This document shows, piece after piece, positions 36,512-45,932 of a stretch of 64,000 bases of DNA. The notes under the pieces were generated by a model. It made no database searches. It saw only the letters and a program-made list of their open reading frames with translations, and had not been told where the DNA came from. Position 1 is the first letter of the stretch. The number at the start of each line of letters is the position of its first letter. Origin of the DNA: an uncultured Collinsella sp. (GTDB taxonomy: Bacteria > Actinomycetota > Coriobacteriia > Coriobacteriales > Coriobacteriaceae); NCBI GenBank assembly GCA_934668695.1, contig CAKUOD010000011.1, forward strand, positions 1 through 64,000, in the 5' to 3' direction. A program made the position numbers and the translations under genes.

Positions 36512-37330
36512 ATGGCTGAGATGACGCTTGAGGGTGTGGATGCTCATCCCGAGGACTCTGCGTATGCCCTGGGTCGCGTGCATTCGATCGAGACGATGGG
36601 AACGGTCGACGGGCCCGGCATCCGCTTTGTGGTGTTTGTTCAGGGCTGTCCTATGCGCTGTGCGTATTGCCACAATCCCGATACCTGGTCTGTTAACGGC
36701 GGCACGATGGTGACCGTCGAGCACCTTATGGACGAGTTCCAGAGTAACCATGAGTTCTACCGTAGCGGCGGCATTACCGTTTCGGGCGGCGAACCGCTCC
36801 TGCAGCCCGAGTTTTTGGCCGACCTGTTCCGCGTGATGCACAACAACCCCGATGGCCGCGTACACACCTGCCTAGACAGCTGTGGCTATGCATTTGATCC
36901 CAAGCATCCGGAGAAGTTCGATGCTGTTCTCAACGAGACCGATATGGTGCTGCTCGACATCAAGCATGCCGATCCGGTTGAGCATAAAAAGCTGACCGGA
37001 TGCGATCCTGCGCGCATTCTGGCGTTTGGCGATGAGCTTGCTCGTCGAAAGATCAAGGTCGTTATCCGTCACGTGGTGGTGCCGGGCATTACCGACACGG
37101 TGGAGGAGTGCGAGAAGCTCGGTCGCCTGATCGCTCCATGGCACAACGTGGTGGGCTTGGAAATGCTGCCGTATCACACGATGGGTGTCGTCAAGTACGA
37201 GCAACTGGGCATTCCCTATAAGCTTGAGGGCGTACCTCAGATGGATACCGCGCGCATGCCCGAGCTGCGCAATGCCGTTATGGCCGGCATGAAAAAGCGC
37301 CGTGCGGAGCTCAGGTCGGCCATCGGCTAA
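36512..37330 (+). CDS. pflA: Pyruvate formate-lyase activating enzyme
   Basis: 272 residues. Radical SAM enzyme that abstracts a hydrogen from the PFL glycine. The cluster motif is CPMRCAYCHNPDTW. The SAM-binding GGEP appears as TVSGGEPLLQPEF. Here the likely target is the free small subunit at 34780. It is separated from the PFL genes by degV and has its own promoter region. Confidence 0.93.
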   Translation: MAEMTLEGVDAHPEDSAYALGRVHSIETMGTVDGPGIRFVVFVQGCPMRCAYCHNPDTWSVNGGTMVTVEHLMDEFQSNHEFYRSGGITVSGGEPLLQPEFLADLFRVMHNNPDGRVHTCLDSCGYAFDPKHPEKFDAVLNETDMVLLDIKHADPVEHKKLTGCDPARILAFGDELARRKIKVVIRHVVVPGITDTVEECEKLGRLIAPWHNVVGLEMLPYHTMGVVKYEQLGIPYKLEGVPQMDTARMPELRNAVMAGMKKRRAELRSAIG

Positions 37331-37417
37331 TAAGCCCGTCCCAAATTGATCACTCATTGGGGACAGACTTAAATGAGTGCCCCCGGGCACCTAGTTGATT
37401 GCTAAAGAGCCCCGTTA

Positions 37418-37484
37418 AGTTGCGGTGGAATAGTTCTTGTGTATCGGCGTATGCCGCCCAAACAGGAACTATTTCACCGCAACT
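37418..37484. repeat. 20-bp inverted repeat family, copy 1
   Basis: AGTTGCGGTGGAATAGTTC (37418-37436) and GGAACTATTTCACCGCAACT (37465-37484). Other copies lie at 54490 and 63098. It is intergenic, upstream of a possible small gene. Confidence 0.7.
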
Positions 37485-37587
37485 GCGTTTTGGGCAAAGA
37501 TACGCAACAGAATCGGTGTTTTTGCATAGAAACGCCTGTTTATTGTTTAGAGACACCTTAAACGCGACTGAATATCTTTGGAAAGAA

Positions 37588-37722
37588 ATGCCTGCTATCG
37601 ACATCGATGGCCGTACCTATGTCATGAGCGCCATGACATCGATGCCGTGGAGCGACCGCTCGAGCGAGGTTACGGCCGCGATTGCAAAGGCTCTGTTTGA
37701 TATGCGAGCTGCACTGGCTTAG
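37588..37722 (+). CDS. Possible small protein, 44 aa
   Basis: MPAIDIDGRTYVMSAMTSMP and on to FDMRAALA. GGAAAGAA precedes the ATG. The codon pattern looks coding, but no family is recognised. The longer frame starting at 37399 runs through the inverted repeat and is unlikely. It could be a real short protein or a relic. Confidence 0.4.
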   Translation: MPAIDIDGRTYVMSAMTSMPWSDRSSEVTAAIAKALFDMRAALA

Positions 37723-37800
37723 CGTGTTCGTTTGGCGAGGTCAAACAAAATGCTGGTACCATACCGTGGTTGAGAATTTCGTATAGGTTTGGGGAATGGT

Positions 37801-38541
37801 ATGGCTACCATCGCGATTATCGGTGCGCTCGAAAAAGAGATCATGCAGATTAAGGAAGAGCTGAGCGACGTTTGCGAGGCACGGGAGGCAGGCTTGACCG
37901 TTGTGAGCGGCGAGCTCGACGGCCTGACAGTTGTCGCCACAACGGCGGGCATGGGCACGGTGAACGCCGCCGCTGCAACACAGCACCTCATTAGCAAGTA
38001 TGCTCCGCAGGCTGTTGTGTTTTCGGGCATTGCGGGCGGTTTGAACCCCAAGCTCCATATCGACGACGTGGTCATTGGCAAACGCCTGCGCTATCTGGAT
38101 ACCGATACCGCGCTTATCGCCGAGTCCGCACCGGGGCTTGAGGAGTTTGGCTCGACGCCCGCGCTGGTCGATATTGCCGCCGACGTGCTTGCTGAGCGTG
38201 GGTTTGTCGACGCTTCGACAAATGCAGTCGCTCCGAACGAGGGCACCAAGCAGTTCCTGGTCGGCACGATTGCCACGGGTAACCGCTTTGTGACGGGCGC
38301 CGCCATGCGCAACGACGCTATCGAGGCGACGCATGCCGATTGTGTCGGCATGGAGGGCGCGGCAATTGCCCATGTCGCAACCAAAAATGGTGTCGATTGC
38401 CTGGTGCTGCGCGCTATCAGCGATAATTGTGACGAGGCGTACGATGCAATTTGCGACCGAGAGTTCGATCTGTTCGAGTACGCGCGTGTCGCAAGTGACA
38501 TCACGCTCGATATCGTCCGCCGCATTGCCGCTGCGCAATAG
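37801..38541 (+). CDS. mtnN: 5'-methylthioadenosine/S-adenosylhomocysteine nucleosidase
   Basis: 246 residues. Hydrolyses MTA and SAH, releasing adenine; part of the methyl cycle and polyamine by-product recycling. IIGALEKEI at the N-terminus with the conserved Glu, FSGIAGG, the VGMEGAAIAHV substrate motif and the RAISDNCD segment with the catalytic Asp are all present. TTTGGGGAATGGT precedes the ATG at 37801. The ysxC gene follows 38 bases later. Confidence 0.92.
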   Translation: MATIAIIGALEKEIMQIKEELSDVCEAREAGLTVVSGELDGLTVVATTAGMGTVNAAAATQHLISKYAPQAVVFSGIAGGLNPKLHIDDVVIGKRLRYLDTDTALIAESAPGLEEFGSTPALVDIAADVLAERGFVDASTNAVAPNEGTKQFLVGTIATGNRFVTGAAMRNDAIEATHADCVGMEGAAIAHVATKNGVDCLVLRAISDNCDEAYDAICDREFDLFEYARVASDITLDIVRRIAAAQ

Positions 38542-38579
38542 CGCGCTCTTTTGTAAGAACCTACGACCAAGGAGTGTCC

Positions 38580-39170
38580 ATGGCCGATTCCATTAACTAC
38601 CAGCTTGCCAAGTTCGTCGCCAGCTACGGCAAGGTTTCGCAGATTCCCGAGTCCACCTGCCCTGAGGTGAGCTTTGTCGGCCGCTCCAACGTGGGCAAGT
38701 CGTCGATTATGAACAAGCTCTTTGGTCGCAAGAACCTGGTCAAGGTTTCCAGTACGCCGGGCAAGACGAGCAACATCAACTTCTTTGAGGCCGACGACGT
38801 GCATTTCGTGGACCTGCCGGGTTACGGTTTCGCCCGTCGCTCCAAGGCCGAGCGTGACCGCTGGGCAGAACTTATCGGCGACTTCTTCGACTCGGAGCGC
38901 AGCTTTAACCTAGTCGTGTCGCTGGTGGACATTCGTCACGACCCTAGCAAGCTCGACCACGACATGATCGACTACCTACAGGGCAACGAGTTCAACTTTA
39001 TCGTCTGCCTCACCAAAGCCGACAAGCTCAGCCGCACCCAGCAGGCCCGCCAGGCAGCAGCCATCAAAAAGCAGCTCAACGTCCCTGCCGAAAACGTGAT
39101 CATCACAAGCTCCCAGACCGGCACCGGCATCGACGAACTCAAACGCCGCATCGCCGAGGCCTGCCTCTAG
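38580..39170 (+). CDS. ysxC: Ribosome biogenesis GTP-binding protein YsxC/EngB
   Basis: 196 residues. P-loop GTPase needed for large-subunit assembly. G1 GRSNVGKSS, G3 DLPGYG, G4 TKAD and the EngB-specific TPGKTSNINFF are present. AAGGAG precedes the ATG at 38580. Follows mtnN directly. Confidence 0.95.
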   Translation: MADSINYQLAKFVASYGKVSQIPESTCPEVSFVGRSNVGKSSIMNKLFGRKNLVKVSSTPGKTSNINFFEADDVHFVDLPGYGFARRSKAERDRWAELIGDFFDSERSFNLVVSLVDIRHDPSKLDHDMIDYLQGNEFNFIVCLTKADKLSRTQQARQAAAIKKQLNVPAENVIITSSQTGTGIDELKRRIAEACL

Positions 39171-39278
39171 TAAGGGTCCTATCCCAGTAAGGGCCCCCAC
39201 CAATAAAAAGCCAAACCATCAGCCCGGCGCCCCTTCAAAGCGTGGGTTCCTATAGACATCGTCGACCACGTTGCTGTA

Positions 39279-39407
39279 GGGCCGCCCAAGGGTATCCCCT
39301 TAAAAACATTCCGCAGCACGAGGCCCGCTTATCCGTAGCTCCGAAGGAGCAGGATAAGCGGGCCTCAAGTGCGAGGACGTTTTTAAGGGGATACCCTTGG
39401 GCGGCCC
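39279..39407 (-). ncRNA. Two-helix internal-loop element, copy B
   Basis: Outer helix of 28 perfect pairs (39279-39306 with 39380-39407). On the - strand the loop is CGTCCTCG opposite CTGCGGA plus ATG, bounded by CAC/GTG. Inner helix GAGGCCCGCTTATCC. It starts 22 bases after the thrB stop in sense orientation; ysxC converges on it from the other side. Confidence 0.75.
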
Positions 39408-39428
39408 GAAGGGATTAACCAGCGATGT

Positions 39429-40310
39429 CTACAGGTACTCGATTTGAGCGCCCTCGGTGTCGCACGTCAGAATATGCGTCTCACACTTGGGGAACTGCTC
39501 ACGCAGCTTGACCTGCAGGAACTTGGCCACGATGGTGTCGTCGGTTACAGCCATGAGGGTCGAGCCCGAACCGCTGATCCAGATGGTCTTAGCGCCGCCG
39601 TTAAGACAGGTGTCGCGCACGGCGTTGTAATCGGGAATCAGGCGACGGCGATAGGGCTCCTGAATACGGTCGTCATTGGCGGCGGCAATCAGGTCCAGAT
39701 CGCCGGTCTCGAGACCGCGCGTCATGCCGGCGATGCGGCCCATCTGCCATACGGCGGTGGAAAGCGGAATCTCCTGCGGCACGACCTTGCGCGCCTCACT
39801 CGTGTGTACCTCGTAGGGTGGAATGACGGTAATAAAACGCAGGCGATCGCTCACCTCGTAGCGCAGGCACTGGGGGAGCGAATCGGTCGGCGTAAAGGAG
39901 CAGACGGCGCCGCCCAGGATAGCGGGGGCGACGTTATCGGGATGGCCCTCGACCTCGGTGGCAATGCGGACGAGCTCGGCGCGGTCGACGGTGTGGCCCG
40001 TCAGCGCGGCGGCGGCCATAATGCCGGCGACAACGCAGGTGGAGCTGGAGCCCAGGCCGCGAGCGACGGGAACGTCAGTCTGAATGTCGATGGCGACGGG
40101 AAAAGCCGGCTCGCCCCATGCGGCAAGCGCATCGACAAAGCTCACGTAGACTAGGTTGTTCTCGTTTTGGAATTCCTCGGGGCAGCCCGTGATGGTGAGC
40201 TTGTCGGCGCGCTCGAAGGTGAAGTGCGAGTAGAGGCTGACGGCCATGCCGAGGGTGTCGTAGCCGATGCCCAAGTTGGCGCTTGTTGCTGGGACGGTGA
40301 TCTTGATCAT
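39429..40310 (-). CDS. thrB: Homoserine kinase
   Basis: 293 residues, GHMP kinase family. Phosphorylates homoserine in threonine synthesis. PATSANLGIGYDTLGMA at the N-terminus and the ATP-binding PVARGLGSSSTCV are clear. CCAGGAGATTCCC precedes the ATG. thrC lies upstream on the same strand with about 200 bases between them containing a terminator and an inverted repeat. Confidence 0.94.
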   Translation of the reverse strand: MIKITVPATSANLGIGYDTLGMAVSLYSHFTFERADKLTITGCPEEFQNENNLVYVSFVDALAAWGEPAFPVAIDIQTDVPVARGLGSSSTCVVAGIMAAAALTGHTVDRAELVRIATEVEGHPDNVAPAILGGAVCSFTPTDSLPQCLRYEVSDRLRFITVIPPYEVHTSEARKVVPQEIPLSTAVWQMGRIAGMTRGLETGDLDLIAAANDDRIQEPYRRRLIPDYNAVRDTCLNGGAKTIWISGSGSTLMAVTDDTIVAKFLQVKLREQFPKCETHILTCDTEGAQIEYL

Positions 40311-40325
40311 GGGAATCTCCTGGGC

Positions 40326-40431
40326 GGTCTGCCTGTTTAGTTCGCTGCTCGGGCAGTCCTGGCTCGCTCGGAAAGCACATTAAGTGCTTTCCGGCTCGTG
40401 CGGAACTCGCGACGAACTAAACAGGCAGACC
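40326..40431. repeat. Two-level inverted repeat between thrC and thrB
   Basis: Outer arms GGTCTGCCTGTTTAGTTCG (40326-40344) and CGAACTAAACAGGCAGACC (40413-40431) are perfect. The inner hairpin is GGAAAGCAC-ATTAA-GTGCTTTCC. Large internal loops of about 25 and 20 bases separate them. Same architecture as the elements at 35048 and elsewhere, but without their loop motif. Confidence 0.7.
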
Positions 40432-40466
40432 CGCATGTCAGCTCGTCATCATCCCGGTGGGTTTCT

Positions 40467-40499
40467 GATAAAAGAAGGTGCGCCGGCTTTCGCCGGCGC
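40467..40499 (-). terminator. Terminator after thrC
   Basis: Perfect GCGCCGGC-GAAA-GCCGGCGC on the - strand, then ACCTTCTTTTATC. Confidence 0.75.
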
Positions 40500-40511
40500 T
40501 TAATGAGGGTT

Positions 40512-42029
40512 TTAGTTGGAAGCCATCTTTTTTGCTGCAGACTCTACGTAGTTGGCCATGTCGGCTACGTCGCAGACGTCTTCGAAACGGACGGGTTTGG
40601 ATTCGAGTTCGGCGAGCTGGGTCGGGGCGACCGTGTTGGTGGCCTGCTCGAGCACGCGCATGGCCTCAAAGTCGTCCTCGGGAACGTTGAGCCCCAGGGC
40701 GTCGCAGCAGGCGCGCGGGAACTTGTAGGGGCTGGCGGTCGAAAGCAGCACGCGGGCCTTGGCGCCCTCGGCGGGGGCGACCTGCTCAAAGACGTGATAA
40801 CCGCAAGCGGTGTGCGGGTCGATCACGTAGCCGTTCGCGTCCCAGCAGCTCTTGATGGCAGCGCGGACCTCGTCCTCGCTGGCCCAGCCGCAGCCAAACA
40901 CGTTCTGGATTTTGGCCAGCAGCTCGGCGGGCACCTCGTAGCGACCAGTCTGGGCAAGCTGCTCCATAAGGCCGGCAACGAGCTCGCAGTCGCCGTCGGA
41001 CAAGAAGTAGAGCATGCGCTCCAGGTTGGAGCTAATAAGGATGTCCATCGACGGCGAGATGGTCGTGAAGAACGGGCGGTTACGGTCGTAAACGCCGGTG
41101 GTCAGGAAGTCGGCAAGCACGTTGTTCTTGTCGCTCGCCACGACGAGCTTGGCGACGGGCAGACCCATGCACTTGGCGTAGTAGCCGGCCAAGATATCGC
41201 CAAAGTTGCCGGTGGGCACACAGAACTCTACGGCGTCGCCAGCCTCGATAGCGCCGGCGCGCAGCAGTTGCGCATAGGCGGCAAAGTAGTAGACGACCTG
41301 CGGTACCAGACGGCCGACATTGATGGAGTTGGCGCTCGAAAGCACTGTGCCAGCGGCCTCCAGGCGCTCGGCAAGCTTCTTATCGGCAAAGATGCGCTTG
41401 ACGGCGCTCTGGGCGTCGTCAAAGTTGCCGCGGATGCCGCAGACAGCGACGTTGTCGCCCTCCTGCGTGGACATCTGCAGGCTCTGGACGCGGCTGACCT
41501 TGCCCTCGGGGTAAAAGACAGTGATGCCCGTGCCCGGAGCGTCGGCAAAGCCGGCAAGTGCTGCCTTGCCCGTGTCGCCCGACGTGGCGGTGACGATCAT
41601 GATGCGCTCGGCGCCGCCGTCCTTGGCAGAGGTGCGGGCCATCAGGCGGGGGAGCATCTGCAGGGCGACGTCCTTAAAGGCGCTCGTGGGGCCGCCAAAG
41701 AGTTCCATCACATAGGTCTGAGGGGCGTCGTCGCCCGGTGCTGCATCGAGTTTGACGAGCGGTGTGACCTCATCACTCGCGAACGTGCCGCGGTATGCCT
41801 CGTCGACACACGCCGAAATTTCTTCGGCCGTGTAATCATTCAGTAACATTCCCAACACATCTTGAGCGATTTCAAAGTACGATTTATCTGCAAGCGAGCT
41901 GATATCGACCTGCTGGGTGCCGAGCTCGTCCGAGACAAACAAACCCCCGTCGGGAGCGATGCCGGTACGGATTGCCACCTTACTTGAGCACGATAAAGTG
42001 CGTCCTCGTGTACTATGATAAGTTCCCAT
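40512..42029 (-). CDS. thrC: Threonine synthase
   Basis: 505 residues from the ATG at 42029, where CCGAGGAG lies nine bases before; the frame opening at 42074 adds 15 residues without support. Converts O-phosphohomoserine to threonine with pyridoxal phosphate. The PLP lysine is in GGPTSAFKDVA and the phosphate-binding loop in TSGDTGKAAL. N-terminal STRGRTLSCSSKVAIRTGIA fits bacterial ThrC. Divergent from lysC across about 100 bases. Confidence 0.94.
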   Translation of the reverse strand: MGTYHSTRGRTLSCSSKVAIRTGIAPDGGLFVSDELGTQQVDISSLADKSYFEIAQDVLGMLLNDYTAEEISACVDEAYRGTFASDEVTPLVKLDAAPGDDAPQTYVMELFGGPTSAFKDVALQMLPRLMARTSAKDGGAERIMIVTATSGDTGKAALAGFADAPGTGITVFYPEGKVSRVQSLQMSTQEGDNVAVCGIRGNFDDAQSAVKRIFADKKLAERLEAAGTVLSSANSINVGRLVPQVVYYFAAYAQLLRAGAIEAGDAVEFCVPTGNFGDILAGYYAKCMGLPVAKLVVASDKNNVLADFLTTGVYDRNRPFFTTISPSMDILISSNLERMLYFLSDGDCELVAGLMEQLAQTGRYEVPAELLAKIQNVFGCGWASEDEVRAAIKSCWDANGYVIDPHTACGYHVFEQVAPAEGAKARVLLSTASPYKFPRACCDALGLNVPEDDFEAMRVLEQATNTVAPTQLAELESKPVRFEDVCDVADMANYVESAAKKMASN

Positions 42030-42133
42030 ATAACACTGCTCCTCGGATGCCTTGGTCCCAATCGGTGAAACCATGGTATCAGAGCGCGCAAAGTAGGTTC
42101 GCAGAGGCTTTTTAGAAAGGTAACCTCAAGCCC

Positions 42134-43522
42134 ATGATTAAGATTGCCAAGTTTGGCGGCTCGTCGGTCGCCGACGCCGAACACTTCAAGAAGATTAAGG
42201 CCATTGTCGACGCCGACCCTGCCCGCCGTTTTGTGGTGGTTTCTGCCTGCGGTCGCCGCTTTAAGGGCGACACCAAGGTGACCGATTTGCTCTACTTGGT
42301 CAACGCGCACGTCAAGTACCACGTGTCGTGCGAGGAGCTGCTCGAGGACATCGGCCAGCGCTACTTTGATATTGCTGACGAGCTAGGGCTCACCTATCCC
42401 ATCCGCGAGGAGTTTGCGGCCTTTGCCGAGCGTGCCCGCTCGGGCGGCTACTCCACCGAGGAGCTTGTGAGCCGCGGCGAGTACTTTACCGCCCGCCTGA
42501 TGGCCGAGTACCTGGGCCTGCCGTTCCTGGATGCCGCGACGGTCGTGGCGTTCCATCACGACGGTACGCTCAGCATGAACCGCACCTCCGAGCTGGTGCA
42601 GGAGTACGGTCAGCAGGGCGGCTTTGTCATGCCCGGTTTCTACGGCGCGACGCGTGAGGGCCAAATCAAGCTGCTCGACCGCGGCGGCGGCGATATTTCC
42701 GGTTCGATCCTGGCCAAGTGCCTGGGCGCCGACCTGTACGAGAACTGGACCGACGTCTCGGGCTTCTACTCTGCTGACCCGCGCATCGTGCCCGAGGCTC
42801 AGCCCATTGCGCGCGTTACCTACGAGGAGCTGCGCGAGCTTTCGTACATGGGCGCAAGCGTCCTGCACGAGGAGGCCGTGTTCCCCGTGCGCGAGGCAGG
42901 CATTCCGCTGGTCATCAAGAACACCAATGCGCCGCAGGACCCCGGCACCATCATTAGCGAGACGGCTGACGAGGGTGAGGCAGAGCCCATCATTACCGGC
43001 GTGACCGGCAAACGCGGTTTTGTCGCCATCAATGTGGCCCGCGACCGCACCAAGCCCCGCGTTGGCTTTATGCGCCGTGCGCTTTCGGTCTTCGAGCGCT
43101 ATGACGTCTCCGTCGAGCACATGCCCACCGGTGTCGACCGCTTTGGCGCCGTGGTGCAGGAGCAGGACGTGCACGATTCGCTGTACTCGCTCGTGGGCGA
43201 CATCCAGCAGGAGGTCGAGCCGCTCGAGATCGAGGTCGTCGAGGGCTTGGCGCTTATCGCTACCGTTGGACGCAACCTGCGCGGTCGCGCCGGCATCTCT
43301 GGCCACCTGTTTGGCATGCTTGGCCAGGCGGGCGTGAGCGTGCGTATGATTTCGCAGAGCTGCGACGAGATCAACATCATTATCGGCGTGGAGGAGAAGG
43401 ACTTCGATCTGGCGATCCAGACCATCTACCGCGCCTTCTCCGATGAGAACGGTATTGTGAAGGTCTCCGATCTGGAGGCTCCCGCACCGGTCGATCCCGC
43501 CCTGGCCGCGCTCCGCAAGTAG
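42134..43522 (+). CDS. lysC: Aspartate kinase
   Basis: 462 residues. First step of the aspartate family (Lys, Thr, Met). KFGGSSVADAE at the N-terminus binds ATP. Two C-terminal ACT domains (about 310-450), including VSVEHMPTGVDRFG, suggest feedback control by lysine and/or threonine. AGAAAGGTAA precedes the ATG. The asd gene follows after about 170 bases. Confidence 0.94.
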   Translation: MIKIAKFGGSSVADAEHFKKIKAIVDADPARRFVVVSACGRRFKGDTKVTDLLYLVNAHVKYHVSCEELLEDIGQRYFDIADELGLTYPIREEFAAFAERARSGGYSTEELVSRGEYFTARLMAEYLGLPFLDAATVVAFHHDGTLSMNRTSELVQEYGQQGGFVMPGFYGATREGQIKLLDRGGGDISGSILAKCLGADLYENWTDVSGFYSADPRIVPEAQPIARVTYEELRELSYMGASVLHEEAVFPVREAGIPLVIKNTNAPQDPGTIISETADEGEAEPIITGVTGKRGFVAINVARDRTKPRVGFMRRALSVFERYDVSVEHMPTGVDRFGAVVQEQDVHDSLYSLVGDIQQEVEPLEIEVVEGLALIATVGRNLRGRAGISGHLFGMLGQAGVSVRMISQSCDEINIIIGVEEKDFDLAIQTIYRAFSDENGIVKVSDLEAPAPVDPALAALRK

Positions 43523-43597
43523 CTGCCGTCCCGGTGCATTTTTGGGACAAGTGCCAAAAATCTACGGCGGGGCGTTTCGTTTCGGTTTCGTTTCGAC

Positions 43598-43627
43598 GGG
43601 GCGGGTTTCGTGCCCGCCCCGTTCTTG
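43598..43627 (+). terminator. Hairpin between lysC and asd
   Basis: GGGGCGGG-TTTCGTG-CCCGCCCC followed by GTTCTTGT. Preceded by short TTTCG repeats (about 43573-43595). Confidence 0.6.
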
Positions 43628-43696
43628 TATACACTGGCAACAATAATCGGCCTGCTCGGCGTGCGGGCAAAAGCCACAACCTTTAAAGGGGGAAGC

Positions 43697-44722
43697 ATGA
43701 AACAGTACACGGTTGCTATTTTGGGCGCGACGGGAGCCGTGGGCACCCAGATGCTCGAGTGCCTCGACGAGCAGGAGTTTCCGGTCGGTAAGCTCAAACT
43801 GCTGGCGAGCGCACGCTCTGCGGGCAAGACCGTCGAGTTCCGCGGCGAGCAGGTTGTGATTGAGGAGGCTTGCCCCGAGGCCTTTGAGGGCTGCGACATC
43901 GTACTCGGTGCTGCCGGCGACGATATCGCCAAGGAACTGCTGCCCGAGGCCGTCAAGCGCGGCGCCGTTGTGGTCGACAACAGCCACGCCTTCCGCATGG
44001 ATCCCGAGGTGCCGCTGGTCGTGCCCGAGATCAATGCCGATGACATCAAGTGGCATCATGGCCTTATTGCCAACCCCAACTGCGCGACCATCATCGGCCT
44101 GGTTCCCACCTGGCCGCTGCATCAGCTTGCTGGCGTGAAGCGTATGATCGTGTCCACGTATCAGGCAGCTTCGGGCGCCGGCGCTCCCGGTATGGCCGAG
44201 CTTGAGGCTCAGCTGGCCGCCCTGGGCCGCGGCGAGGAGATTCCCGAGCCGCGCGCGTTTGCCGCCCAGCTGGCGAGCAACCTGATTCCGCAGATCGGCG
44301 GTGTCAAGGAGGAAGGCTTTACCTCCGAGGAGATGAAGCTGCAGAACGAGGGCCGTAAGATCATGCATCTGCCTGAGCTGCGCGTGAACTGCACCTGCGT
44401 GCGCGTGCCGGTGCTGCGTTCGCACTCCGAGAGCATTACGCTCGAGTTTGAGCGCGATATTACGGTCGAGGAGGCCCGTGCCGCGCTGGCTGCCGCTCCC
44501 GGCGTGAAGCTGGTTGACGACATGAGCGCCGAGGATGCACACGACCGCTTCCCCATGCCGATGGATACGTCCGACCAGGACCTGATTTGGGTCGGCCGCG
44601 TGCGTCGCGACATCTCGAACCCCGAGACCGCACGTGGCATCACCTTCTGGTGCTGCGGCGACCAAATCCGTAAGGGCGCGGCAACCAACGCCGTCCAGAT
44701 TGCTAAGCTGCTCTGCGAGTAG
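43697..44722 (+). CDS. asd: Aspartate-semialdehyde dehydrogenase
   Basis: 341 residues. Reduces aspartyl phosphate to the semialdehyde. NADP-binding LGATGAVGTQML, catalytic Cys in NPNCATI, and the substrate-binding QAASGAGAPGM are present. AAAGGGGGAAGC precedes the ATG; the frame starting at 43610 runs through the terminator and is not used. Functions with lysC, thrB and thrC here; no homoserine dehydrogenase is in the window. Confidence 0.95.
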   Translation: MKQYTVAILGATGAVGTQMLECLDEQEFPVGKLKLLASARSAGKTVEFRGEQVVIEEACPEAFEGCDIVLGAAGDDIAKELLPEAVKRGAVVVDNSHAFRMDPEVPLVVPEINADDIKWHHGLIANPNCATIIGLVPTWPLHQLAGVKRMIVSTYQAASGAGAPGMAELEAQLAALGRGEEIPEPRAFAAQLASNLIPQIGGVKEEGFTSEEMKLQNEGRKIMHLPELRVNCTCVRVPVLRSHSESITLEFERDITVEEARAALAAAPGVKLVDDMSAEDAHDRFPMPMDTSDQDLIWVGRVRRDISNPETARGITFWCCGDQIRKGAATNAVQIAKLLCE

Positions 44723-44734
44723 TGCGACCTGTCC

Positions 44735-44864
44735 GGCGGGGGCCGGGCTTAGTTTTCAGAACGTCCTCGACCATGTGTGGCGCCTTGTCCTGCTCCTTCG
44801 GAGCCGCGGACAAGGCGCCACACTGGTCTGCGGAGTGTTCTGAAAACTAAGCCCGGCCCCCGCC
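44735..44864 (+). ncRNA. Two-helix internal-loop element, copy C
   Basis: Outer helix of 28 perfect pairs (44735-44762 with 44837-44864). Loop CGTCCTCG opposite CTGCGGA plus GTG, bounded by ACC/GGT. Inner helix GTGGCGCCTTGTCC. Begins 13 bases after the asd stop in sense orientation. Confidence 0.75.
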
Positions 44865-44939
44865 TGCGGTGACTCGGCTGCGAGCGGCCTGCGATGGGGC
44901 CGTTGTTGGTTGGGGCCGCTGGGCTGATGTGGGGGCACG

Positions 44940-45075
44940 TGGCCGTTGCAGGCCCTGGTCCCGGCGGCGGCCCCGGCGCTTCGCGCCTGCCGCCTTGGGG
45001 GACTGCGGAGCGCGGCCGGCAGCTGCGGCGCTGTCGCGCCTGCTGCCTTGGGTGACTTTGGGGTCGATTGGGGTT
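44940..45075. repeat. GC-rich degenerate tandem repeat
   Basis: Two related units contain GCGCCTGCCGCCTTGGGGGA and GCGCCTGCTGCCTTGGGTGA (about 44984-45003 and 45036-45055). Low-complexity G/C-rich DNA upstream of ogt; no gene is seen in 44865-45125. Confidence 0.45.
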
Positions 45076-45125
45076 GTCTGCACAATTCGCGGTATTATGT
45101 TGCGGAGTTTTGAAAGGAGCCGCTG

Positions 45126-45704
45126 GTGGTCACGACGACGTTTGCTTCGCCTTTGGGCGAAATCCTGCTTGCCGCTGATGCCCGCGGTTTGACGGGGCTT
45201 TGGTTTGAGGGGCAGGAGCACTTTGGTTCCGCGCTTCTCCGGGAAGACTCCGAACATGTTGAAGGCGCCGACGCGGTTTCCGGTACCGGTGGGATGTCTT
45301 CGGTGAGTCCGGCAAATGGCGCGGCTTCTTCGGTGCTTGAGCGTTCTTGGGCTTGGTTGAATGCCTATTTTGCGGGACAGGAGCCTCGATTTACGCCGCC
45401 GTTGCATATGATCGGCACGGCGTTTCAGCGTGAAGTTTGGTTTGAACTGCTTTCAATTCCGCGTGGCGAGGTCGCTACGTATGGCGAGGTCGCCCAGCGT
45501 GTTGCGGCTCGACATCGTGTGCCGGGAAACGAGGCACCCGTCGTGTCTCCTCGTGCGGTGGGGGCTGCGGTTGCGCGTAATCCCATTTCGATAATCGTGC
45601 CGTGCCATCGCGTGGTCGCGGCCGACGGATCGCTCAACGGATATGCCGGCGGGCTTGATCGCAAGGAGTGGCTGCTTCGGCTTGAGGGCGCGTACGAGGA
45701 ATAA
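45126..45704 (+). CDS. ogt: Methylated-DNA-protein-cysteine methyltransferase
   Basis: 192 residues. Repairs O6-alkylguanine by transfer to its own Cys in the IIVPCHRV motif. The C-terminal domain is typical (GTAFQREVWFELLSIPRGEV, GYAGGLDRKEWLL). GTG start preceded by GAAAGGAGCCGCTG. The region around residues 40-75 is a variable Ser/Ala-rich linker. Confidence 0.93.
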   Translation: MVTTTFASPLGEILLAADARGLTGLWFEGQEHFGSALLREDSEHVEGADAVSGTGGMSSVSPANGAASSVLERSWAWLNAYFAGQEPRFTPPLHMIGTAFQREVWFELLSIPRGEVATYGEVAQRVAARHRVPGNEAPVVSPRAVGAAVARNPISIIVPCHRVVAADGSLNGYAGGLDRKEWLLRLEGAYEE

Positions 45705-45932
45705 CGCCAGGGCACTTTGCATGACGAAGGCGCCGCGAAAGGACGAGTCACTGTCCCTTCGCGCCCGGCATGCGTCAAAGCGCTCGACACGTGCGCCTTA
45801 AGTTTGGCTAAGCCACATCCTGCGTATTTAAAAACGCGCAGGTTGAGCAGCTAAGGCTGCGCTAAGGCGGTTGACGGTACGCTATCATCGGCAGTATCGA
45901 AACCTGTAGAGCCATGCGCCAAAGGAGCAACT

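Noticed and set aside
37399..37587. Extended N-terminus for the small gene ending at 37722
   Set aside because: The extension lies inside the inverted repeat and has no ribosome site; the ATG at 37588 does.
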